From the NCBI GenBank assembly GCA_958349325.1, contig CATWCP010000026.1, positions 1 through 13,904 of the forward strand: a DNA stretch of 13,904 bases. Reading direction: 5' to 3'. Positions 6,649-12,336 of this stretch are shown piece by piece. Position numbers and translations under genes: made by a program. The DNA comes from an uncultured Collinsella sp. (lineage in GTDB: Bacteria; Actinomycetota; Coriobacteriia; Coriobacteriales; Coriobacteriaceae). The number at the start of each line of letters is the position of its first letter. Within the stretch, counting starts at the first letter, position 1. Below the pieces are notes generated by a model. That model was given only the letters and a program-made list of their open reading frames with translations, did not search any database and had not been told where the DNA came from.

Positions 6649-7715
6649 TATGCGTTCCCCTGTTTGGTGCCCTTCATGCGGTACAGCGAGTCCGCAAGAA
6701 TGGCAGGGTTGTTGACGCCAAAGTCGCCCAGGCGCTCCGGGTCCTCGCTGATGTCATCCATGAGCTCCTGCAACGAGCCGTACTCGTCGACGATCTTCTC
6801 GGCCACGCCGTCGCGCACGACGGACACGCGCGAAAGCGTGCGCAGGCCCAGCGGCGTCATGACGGAGTCCTCGTCCAGGTCGTCGTAACCCAGAACCGCC
6901 GCCACATGCTGTGGGTCGGACAGGTCCTTGGGCGTCATGCGAGCGAGCTCTGCACGAATCTTCTCGGCGTTGGCCTCGGAGGAATCGCTCGCATAGTCGC
7001 GAATCATCAGGTCGTACTCGGTATCCATGCTGGAGCCGGCGAGCTGCTCGAGCTGCATCTGCACGAGCTTGCCCTGGTTGCCCAGCTTGACAATGCAATC
7101 CTTAAGCTCGGTCTTTGCCTGCTGCATAATCTCAAAGCTCGAGAAAATACCGGTAATGTCGGCGAGCGTAACGTAGTCGTCGAGCTCGAGGGCCGTCAGG
7201 CGCAGCAGAGAGCGATCGAGCGACTGGCGGGTGGTCTGGAGCGTGGCGACGAGCTGGTTGACCGAGCTCATGATGGTGGTGACGGGCTGAATCTCGTAGC
7301 TCTTGCCGTGGACGTACACGTTGACGACGGCACGACGAGCCGAAACCGAGATCACGATGGCATCGGTGAGCACCGACATGCGAGCGGCGGTGCGGTGACG
7401 CATGCCCGTCTCGCTCGTGGCAAGCGAGGGATCGGGATTGAGGTGGAAGTTGGCGCGCAGGATCTGGGTGAGGTCGCCATCGATAACGATGGCGCCGTCC
7501 ATCTTGGAAAGCTCGAACAGGCGGTTCGAGGTAAACGAAATGTTGAGCGGGAAGCCGTCGTTACCGGCGGCGAGCACGTTTTCGGTGTCGCCGACACAGA
7601 TAAGGGCGCCCAGGTGACCAGCAATGATCATGTCGAGGGCGGTGCGGATCGGCTGGCCAGGTGCCGTCAGGCGAATGGCCTGTTCCATACGCTTTTGCAG
7701 CTCGTTCTTATCCAA
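6648..7715 (-). CDS. disA: Diadenylate cyclase DisA (c-di-AMP synthase)
   Basis: This 355-residue protein condenses two ATP to c-di-AMP. The DAC domain (about 1-140) has DGA at 73-75 and RHR at 106-108, the two catalytic signatures. A helical spine follows, then a C-terminal helix-hairpin-helix region (about 285-350). The usual GIG(E)xRA hairpin is replaced by GDFGVNNPAILADSL (330-344), so DNA-junction sensing may be altered. The start is a TTG (7715-7713) preceded by GGGAG at 7-base spacing. The only nearby alternative is an internal ATG at codon 10, which lacks a comparable site. It is the first gene of the leftward disA-ispD-ispF-cysS block, divergent from mntP. radA, its usual upstream neighbour in Bacillus, is absent. 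Confidence 0.95.
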   Translation of the reverse strand: MDKNELQKRMEQAIRLTAPGQPIRTALDMIIAGHLGALICVGDTENVLAAGNDGFPLNISFTSNRLFELSKMDGAIVIDGDLTQILRANFHLNPDPSLATSETGMRHRTAARMSVLTDAIVISVSARRAVVNVYVHGKSYEIQPVTTIMSSVNQLVATLQTTRQSLDRSLLRLTALELDDYVTLADITGIFSSFEIMQQAKTELKDCIVKLGNQGKLVQMQLEQLAGSSMDTEYDLMIRDYASDSSEANAEKIRAELARMTPKDLSDPQHVAAVLGYDDLDEDSVMTPLGLRTLSRVSVVRDGVAEKIVDEYGSLQELMDDISEDPERLGDFGVNNPAILADSLYRMKGTKQGNA

Positions 7716-7874
7716 GGCATCGCTCCCATCGTATACGCTCCATAAACGTCAATAAGTTTCTCACGGTTTGCCCCTGTGACGCCCGCAAAATCCGATGCTT
7801 ACAGAATGAGCGAACACAGCTGAGAGCCCCAATCCAAATGAGCTGCTTATGTGGTAGCATCGGGATTCGCATAA

Positions 7875-7972
7875 ATGAGGGAGTAGTCGCGTGATCGGGT
7901 TCGCCTCCGGTGGCGCGGCAAGTCAACACACTGGCCGATGCGGCCTGGCTTGCCTTAATGAACGAGACTCGT
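7875..7972 (+). ncRNA. yybP-ykoY manganese riboswitch (aptamer)
   Basis: The leader of mntP carries the hallmarks of this family: GGGAGTAG at 7879-7886, a GGCAAG/CTTGCC stem (7917-7922 with 7949-7954) enclosing TCAACACACTGGCC, and the closing AACGAGACTC at 7961-7970. A P1 helix pairs 7875-7879 with 7968-7972. This RNA binds Mn2+ and commonly sits ahead of mntP and related transporters. The 3' P1 strand is also the 5' strand of the terminator that follows, so aptamer folding should block termination and switch the gene on when manganese is high. The mechanism is inferred from the overlap; the family call is fairly sure. Confidence 0.88.
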
Positions 7973-8009
7973 GGCTGTGCGCGCAACGCGTACGCCACGG
8001 GTCTTTTTT
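7966..8009 (+). terminator. Riboswitch-controlled intrinsic terminator
   Basis: GACTCGTGGC (7966-7975) pairs fully with GCCACGGGTC (7994-8003), one G-U included. An inner GTGCGCG/CGCGTAC helix is capped by CAA, and six T residues follow (8004-8009). Its 5' strand overlaps the riboswitch P1 helix, making the two folds exclusive. It lies about 54 bases before the mntP ATG, in the leader. Confidence 0.9.
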
Positions 8010-8062
8010 GTTACTCCCCCAAGAGGTACACGCGGGCCCGCCCGCAGAGAGGGAGCCAGACT

Positions 8063-8641
8063 ATGGGACTCGCAGAGCTCGTATTGCTCGCCGTTGGCCT
8101 TTCGATGGACGCCTTTGCCGTTTCCATCTGCAAGGGCCTTGGCATGAAGAAGATCAACCTTAAAGTTGCCGTGGTGCTCGGCTTGTTCTTTGGCGGCTTC
8201 CAGGCAGGCATGCCCGTAATCGGATGGGCGCTCGGCAGTCAATTCATGGGCATCATCGGACCCATCGACCATTGGATCGCCTTTATCCTGCTCGCCTTTA
8301 TCGGCGGCAAAATGTTGTGGGAGGCCTTTACCGAAGACGAGGATGAAGGCGACGGCAAGGATGCCGAAAAGATTGACCTGGGCGAGTACCTGATCCTCGC
8401 CATCGCCACCTCGATTGACGCCCTGGCCGTGGGCATCTCGTTCGCCGCGCTTTCCGTCGACATCGTTCCCGCCGTGTCGCTCATAGGCATCACGACCTTC
8501 ATCTTCTCCGTTGCCGGCGTGGCGATTGGCCGCATCTTTGGCGCGCGCTACGAAAAGCCCGCCACCATCGTGGGCGGCGTTGTGCTCATCCTCATCGGCC
8601 TCAAGATTTTGCTGGAGCACCTAGGGATTTTAGTGCTGTAA
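8063..8641 (+). CDS. mntP: Manganese efflux pump MntP
   Basis: This 192-residue integral membrane protein (E. coli MntP has 188) exports Mn2+. Six hydrophobic segments are visible, in two similar halves. Each half has the conserved acidic motif: LSMDAFAVS (D16) and TSIDALAVG (D119). A highly acidic loop (about 90-104, EDEDEGDGKDAEKID) separates the halves. The ATG at 8063 is chosen because GGGAG (8051-8055) precedes it and the protein then begins with a typical MntP first helix. A longer reading from 7910 would run through the riboswitch and terminator and is false. Expression should rise with manganese through the upstream riboswitch. It stands alone and ends at a strong terminator. Confidence 0.95.
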   Translation: MGLAELVLLAVGLSMDAFAVSICKGLGMKKINLKVAVVLGLFFGGFQAGMPVIGWALGSQFMGIIGPIDHWIAFILLAFIGGKMLWEAFTEDEDEGDGKDAEKIDLGEYLILAIATSIDALAVGISFAALSVDIVPAVSLIGITTFIFSVAGVAIGRIFGARYEKPATIVGGVVLILIGLKILLEHLGILVL

Positions 8642-8669
8642 AACACCCTTCAAAACTAAACGTCCGTAT

Positions 8670-8704
8670 AAGGCCTCATGCAGAGTTTTGCATGAGGCCT
8701 TTTC
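8670..8704 (+). terminator. Terminator after mntP, containing an operator-like dyad
   Basis: AAGGCCTCATGCA (8670-8682) pairs perfectly over 13 bases with 8689-8701 around a 6-base loop, followed by a short T run. It lies 28 bases after the mntP stop. Its inner part, ATGCA-N6-TGCAT, is the same dyad found twice more in the hipB promoter. Confidence 0.85.
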
Positions 8705-8747
8705 ATGCAGACTTTTGCATGTCATACTAGGATGCAAAAGTCTGCAC
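8678..8747. promoter_or_regulatory. Three ATGCA-N6-TGCAT dyads, likely HipB operators
   Basis: Dyads lie at 8678-8693, 8705-8720 and 8732-8747, at an exact 27-base pitch. The first two are perfect ATGCA-N6-TGCAT and are part of a 19-base direct repeat with one change. The third ends TGCAC. The second and third also form a 15-base perfect inverted repeat (8706-8720 with 8732-8746) across the predicted -10. HipB proteins autorepress by binding repeated dyads at their own promoter, so these are the natural sites. Binding is inferred; the repeats are seen directly. Confidence 0.8.
8700..8728 (+). promoter_or_regulatory. Possible hipBA promoter
   Basis: TTTTCA (8700-8705) and CATACT (8723-8728) have a 17-base spacer and each match consensus at 4 of 6 positions. 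The -35 overlaps the end of the mntP terminator. The spacer is the second dyad and the -10 lies between dyads two and three, so a repressor there would block RNA polymerase. Confidence 0.45.
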
Positions 8748-8761
8748 GTTAGGAGATTGCC

Positions 8762-9229
8762 ATGGATACCCTTCCCATCACCACGCCGCGCCAAGCCGGC
8801 ATCTACGTGCGTCAGGCGCGCGAGGCGCAGGGGATCACCCGTGCCGCCCTCGCTAAAAAAGCCGGTGTTTCGGAACGCCTGCTCGCATCGCTCGAGCTGG
8901 GAGATGCCACGGGCATTCGGCTCGACAAGCTGCTGGCAGTTTTCGGTGCTCTTGGACTGGCGCTCGCCGCTCAAGGGGATATAGGCGAAACGAAAAATGA
9001 GCAACCAGTCGACGCCCCGCATGCTGATCAACCTTGCAGCACCTCCAGACGCCATCACGCCCAACGTCTTCATCATCGCAACCGTCGCAGCACAACCATT
9101 CCGGCTCTTGCAGATGCCCCCTTTACATCCGCACTCTACGACGAGGTCTTCGCCGATTTCGCCATGTCCAATCTCGGAGTCTCGATTGCCACAAACGCAT
9201 CTAGCCAAACCATGCCCGAAGGGAAATAG
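8762..9229 (+). CDS. hipB: HipB-type antitoxin, XRE-family repressor with long tail
   Basis: This is the 155-residue partner of the HipA toxin. Residues about 10-70 are an XRE helix-turn-helix (TRAALAKKAGVSERLLASLE, then RLDKLLAVFGALGLAL), the usual HipB fold that dimerises, binds operator DNA and neutralises HipA. After residue 75 comes a Gln/His/Arg/Ser-rich linker (about 85-112, with RRHHAQRLHHRNRR). A conserved-looking C-terminal segment follows (YDEVFADFAMSNLGVSIAT), which is common in this kind of HipB-like protein. It is longer than E. coli HipB (88 residues). AGGAG (8751-8755) precedes the ATG. The stop is 3 bases before hipA. It is probably autoregulated through the three dyads upstream. 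Confidence 0.85.
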   Translation: MDTLPITTPRQAGIYVRQAREAQGITRAALAKKAGVSERLLASLELGDATGIRLDKLLAVFGALGLALAAQGDIGETKNEQPVDAPHADQPCSTSRRHHAQRLHHRNRRSTTIPALADAPFTSALYDEVFADFAMSNLGVSIATNASSQTMPEGK

Positions 9230-9232
9230 CCA

Positions 9233-10537
9233 ATGGCCAGAACATCACTTCGGACCATTATTTGCGGCGTGCCTGCTGGAACGCTCACGCAAGATGAGAA
9301 CGGTCTTATCAGCTTTGCCTACGATCATGACTATGACGGGCCAGCCCTATCGACCAACATACCCGTATCGAATCGCACATACGGACAACAGGTCATGAAT
9401 CCGTACCTGTTTGGCCTTCTACCCGACAGCGAGGACCAACGAAAAGCGATTGCCGCCGAATTCGACGTTAGGCCCAACAATCCCGTTGCGTTGCTCAGCC
9501 ATATCGGACTCGACTGTCCGGGCGGCGTGCAGTTTTGTGCCGAAGAAGATACCGACGCCGTCCTGCATCGCGCTGGCGAATACCGCCCTATAGACAACCA
9601 CGAAATTGCTCTTCGTCTCATGTCGATCAGAGATGACCGCGATGCATCGTGGATGGGTCTAGATGAAAGTTGGTCACTTGGAGGCAACCAGGGCAAGTTC
9701 GCGCTCGCGTTCATAAACGGCCGCTGGTGCGAATGCATGGGCTCCTCGCCCACGACGCATATTTTCAAAAATGGCGTTATCGGATTTAAACTCGAGGCTC
9801 TCAATGAGTTTGTCTGCATGAAAAGCGCCCAGCGCGTCGGCATCGCAACGGCAAACGTCGAATATCGTATGTTTGAGGACGAACCTGCCCTCATTGTTGA
9901 GCGCTATGACCGCGTGAAAGTCAAAGACGGAACGATCAGGCGCCTACATCAAGAAGACCTCTGTCAGGCACTTGGGGTGATGCCCGCCCAAAAGTACACG
10001 GCAGACGGCGGCCCGACCGCACGCGATATTCAGGAACTCCTCGTCAATACGAGCCATCATCAACTTAACCTGTATCTGTTTACGCAGATACTTTTCTTTA
10101 ACGCCATCATCGGCGCACCGGACGCGCATGCGAAGAACTATTCCCTGCTTCTTGGAAACGGCGGCACAGCTATGATGGCCCGAATGTACGATGTCGCGTC
10201 GGGTTTGGCGTATGAGCGCATGCGCCGCCGGGCGCGCCTTGCCATGAGCGTTGGCGGCGAAAACCGTGTGGGACGCATCGGTCCAGGCGCTATCCGCCGA
10301 TACCACGGTATGGGCGACCCCGCGCTGGAGGCGGCACTCACCGATGCCGGGCTATCCGAGAAGTTTTGCTTTGCGACCATGATGGACCTCGCCTACGAGG
10401 TACCCATTTGCATGGAAGAGGTCATGGACGAATACGCCGACCTGCCCGGCATGGCGGACCTACGCGAGCATATGCTCGGCCCCGTCCGCGAAAACTGCCA
10501 GCGCACCCTCGACCTCATCAGGGCAGAAATGGACTAG
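9233..10537 (+). CDS. hipA: HipA toxin, serine/threonine kinase
   Basis: This 434-residue protein matches the HipA kinase fold throughout (E. coli HipA has 440). Subdomain 1 begins VPAGTLTQDENGLISFAY. The regulatory loop SLGGNQGKFAL (148-158) places S148 where E. coli HipA autophosphorylates S150. PTTHIFK gives ATP lysine K179. VERYDR and RLHQEDLCQALG follow. The catalytic loop IGAPDAHAKN has D297 and N302, and MYDVASG has D320. All key residues are present, so it should be active. E. coli HipA phosphorylates glutamyl-tRNA synthetase and causes growth arrest; the target here is unknown. Translation is coupled to hipB (3-base gap, GAAGGGAAA in the hipB end). The gene pair is inserted between mntP and pepD. 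Confidence 0.95.
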   Translation: MARTSLRTIICGVPAGTLTQDENGLISFAYDHDYDGPALSTNIPVSNRTYGQQVMNPYLFGLLPDSEDQRKAIAAEFDVRPNNPVALLSHIGLDCPGGVQFCAEEDTDAVLHRAGEYRPIDNHEIALRLMSIRDDRDASWMGLDESWSLGGNQGKFALAFINGRWCECMGSSPTTHIFKNGVIGFKLEALNEFVCMKSAQRVGIATANVEYRMFEDEPALIVERYDRVKVKDGTIRRLHQEDLCQALGVMPAQKYTADGGPTARDIQELLVNTSHHQLNLYLFTQILFFNAIIGAPDAHAKNYSLLLGNGGTAMMARMYDVASGLAYERMRRRARLAMSVGGENRVGRIGPGAIRRYHGMGDPALEAALTDAGLSEKFCFATMMDLAYEVPICMEEVMDEYADLPGMADLREHMLGPVRENCQRTLDLIRAEMD

Positions 10538-10557
10538 GTGACCGTAATTTCGCAATT

Positions 10558-10608
10558 ATCAAACAAAAGAGGGGGGGCACCCGTCGCAAACGCTCGAAAG
10601 CCCCCTCT
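10558..10608 (-). terminator. Terminator after pepD (possibly bidirectional)
   Basis: AGAGGGGG (10568-10575) pairs with CCCCCTCT (10601-10608) across a 25-base loop. On the minus strand the stem is followed by TTTTGTTT (10567-10560), so it suits transcripts leaving pepD. On the plus strand it follows hipA by 30 bases but has only a scattered T run, so it may also act weakly on hipBA. Confidence 0.65.
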
Positions 10609-10628
10609 CGTAATGTCATTTGCAATCC

Positions 10629-10658
10629 GCTAGCACGTGACTCGGACTGCTGCTAGCG
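10629..10658. repeat. Small hairpin CGCTAGCA/TGCTAGCG downstream of pepD
   Basis: Eight-base perfect arms at 10629-10636 and 10651-10658 lie just after the pepD stop, between it and the terminator. No T tract follows on either strand. It may protect the pepD mRNA 3' end. Function is unknown. Confidence 0.4.
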
Positions 10659-10664
10659 CAACCT

Positions 10665-12122
10665 TTACGCGGCAAGGCGCTTGAGGACGTCGATGAGCAG
10701 CTCGTAGAAGCGCTCGGCAGAAGCGAGCTCCATGCTCTCGTCCGGGGTGTGGACATCGGAGAGCGTCGGGCCCACGGCGATGGCGTCCAGGCCGTGCAGG
10801 GCCTCGGCAAACAGGCCGCACTCAAGGCCGGCGTGAATGGACTCGATGCGCAGCTCGGAGCCAAAGAGCTCTCGATAGCTCTCGACAAAGACTTCGCGGA
10901 CCGGCGAATGCTCGGCATAGCTCCAGCCGGGATACTCAAACTCAAACTTGGCGTCGAAGCCCAGGACATCGGCCAGCGTCTGCAGACGGTCCTTGAACTC
11001 GTTCTGCAGCGAGGTGATCGAGGAGCGCGGGGACAGCATGATCTTGACCTCGTCGTCAGAAGTGGCAACCACACCGATGTTGGAGGAAACCTCGACGGAG
11101 CCGTCGGTGGCGACGTTGCGGCGAATCACGCCGTTAGGGGCAAGACGCAGGGCGCGGATGAGGGCAAGCGCGGACTTCTGGTCCATGGCCTCGACCTCGG
11201 CGTTGTCGGCAATCTCGACAGTGCAGGTAAAGCCGGGGTCGAAGACCTCGAGCTCGGCAGTGACGTCGGCGATGATGCCCTTTGCGATCTGGGCCGCGGC
11301 CTCGGCGGCAGCGTGGTCGGCGTAGACCAGAACAGCCTTGCACTCACGGTTGATGGCGTTGTCCTTGGTGCCGCCGTTGAAGCTGACGATGGCGGGCTCG
11401 CCGGCAACCATCAGGCGGTCGATGATGCGAGCCATGATGAGGTTGCCGTTGCCGCGCTCCAGGTGGATATCGCTGCCGGAGTGACCGCCCAGCAGGCCCG
11501 AGATGTCGAGCGTGAGGGTGCTACCGGTCTTGTGCTCGCGCGCGATCGGGCAGGTGTAGGTAACGACGACGCCGCCGGCGCAGCTGACGGTGGCAACGCC
11601 CTCTTCCTCGGAGTCAAGGTTGATCATGGTGCGGGCGCTAATCTGGGACTTGTCGAGCGTCTCGGCGCCGACCAGGCCAGTCTCCTCGTCGGTGGTGAAC
11701 ACGCACTCGAGGGCCGGATGGGTAATCGAATCGTCGTTGAGCACGGTAAGCATAAGCGCGACGGCAATACCGTTGTCGGCGCCCAGAGTGGTGCCGTTAG
11801 CGGTGAGGACGCCGTCCTTGACGACCAGGTCGATACCATCGGTCGTAAAGTCGTGCTCAACGGAGCCCAACTTGTCGCACACCATATCGATGTGGCCCTG
11901 CAGCATCACGGTCGGGGCATTCTCGGCACCGGCAGATGCGGGCTTGCGAATGATGACGTTGTAGACCTCGTCCTGGTACACATCGAGACCGCGCTCCTTG
12001 GCAAACGCAACCAGGAAATCGCTGATGCCCTTCTCGTTGCCAGACCCACGGGGGATCGCGCTGACCTCCTCAAAGAAATGGAACAGCTGGGCGGGCTCGT
12101 AGCCGGTAATCTTGTAGTCCAT
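10665..12122 (-). CDS. pepD: Aminoacyl-histidine dipeptidase (peptidase D, M20C)
   Basis: This 485-residue cytosolic metallopeptidase is the same length as E. coli PepD and splits Xaa-His and other dipeptides. Two-metal site motifs are in order: QGHIDMV (metal His and Asp), LGADNGI (bridging Asp), TDEETGLVGA (catalytic Glu), LDSEEEG, and the final VHTPDE histidine. GLLGGHSGSDI belongs to the lid/dimer domain and HAGLECGLF is typical of the family. The ATG at 12122 has AAGGAGG just upstream. An in-frame extension to 12227 is rejected because it lacks this site and is not PepD-like. It is flanked by its own terminator and by the clpC terminator, so it is probably transcribed alone. Confidence 0.95.
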   Translation of the reverse strand: MDYKITGYEPAQLFHFFEEVSAIPRGSGNEKGISDFLVAFAKERGLDVYQDEVYNVIIRKPASAGAENAPTVMLQGHIDMVCDKLGSVEHDFTTDGIDLVVKDGVLTANGTTLGADNGIAVALMLTVLNDDSITHPALECVFTTDEETGLVGAETLDKSQISARTMINLDSEEEGVATVSCAGGVVVTYTCPIAREHKTGSTLTLDISGLLGGHSGSDIHLERGNGNLIMARIIDRLMVAGEPAIVSFNGGTKDNAINRECKAVLVYADHAAAEAAAQIAKGIIADVTAELEVFDPGFTCTVEIADNAEVEAMDQKSALALIRALRLAPNGVIRRNVATDGSVEVSSNIGVVATSDDEVKIMLSPRSSITSLQNEFKDRLQTLADVLGFDAKFEFEYPGWSYAEHSPVREVFVESYRELFGSELRIESIHAGLECGLFAEALHGLDAIAVGPTLSDVHTPDESMELASAERFYELLIDVLKRLAA

Positions 12123-12166
12123 GGTGCCTCCTTGGCGCAACTGGTTAGACAGTAAGACATGCGACT

Positions 12167-12195
12167 TGTATATTCCCAGACTTTGCGTGCATAAA
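12167..12195 (-). promoter_or_regulatory. Possible pepD promoter
   Basis: On the minus strand TATACA (12172-12167) is a fair -10, with a poor -35 TTTATG (12195-12190) at 17 bases. It would give a leader of about 38 bases before the pepD ATG. Upstream, ACGGT/ACCGT/ACGGT blocks at 12234, 12241 and 12254 could be a regulator site; GACCGT (12240-12245) and ACGGTC (12254-12259) are inverted. Confidence 0.3.
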
Positions 12196-12276
12196 CCAGT
12201 CGAAAACGCCGAGCGCCCTCGCATCATCGGCTAACGGTGGACCGTATAGCGTAACGGTCACAACTTCCGCAGCTCT

Positions 12277-12311
12277 ACAAATCGAGGCGCCCTTTCCGGA
12301 GCGCCTCGATT
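12277..12311 (-). terminator. Terminator after clpC
   Basis: AATCGAGGCGC and GCGCCTCGATT form a perfect 11-bp stem (12301-12311 with 12280-12290) around a 10-base loop. On the minus strand a short TTTGT follows. It lies 26 bases after the clpC stop. Confidence 0.7.
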
Positions 12312-12336
12312 GCGCGTATCAAATTGTCGCCACGCC

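Noticed and set aside
4440..6888. Long plus-strand frames opposite cysS, ispF and ispD (339 and 325 codons)
   Set aside because: They mirror confident genes in high-GC DNA and show no motif or ribosome binding site of their own.
7792..7863. Inverted AGCATCGG (7792-7799 and 7856-7863) between disA and mntP as a shared operator
   Set aside because: Only eight bases match, with imperfect extension, which could be chance; no known metal-regulator box is recognisable.
7910..8062. In-frame 51-residue N-terminal extension of MntP
   Set aside because: It would translate the riboswitch and terminator, and the MntP first helix begins exactly at the ATG at 8063, which has a GGGAG site.
10749..12155. 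468-codon open frame on the plus strand opposite pepD
   Set aside because: It is antisense to a gene with full M20C motifs, is rich in Gly, Val, Ala and Asp as expected for a GC-rich shadow frame, and has no recognisable domain.
12123..12227. In-frame 35-residue extension of PepD
   Set aside because: The ATG at 12122 has AAGGAGG and gives the normal 485-residue length; the extension is not PepD-like and covers the likely promoter.
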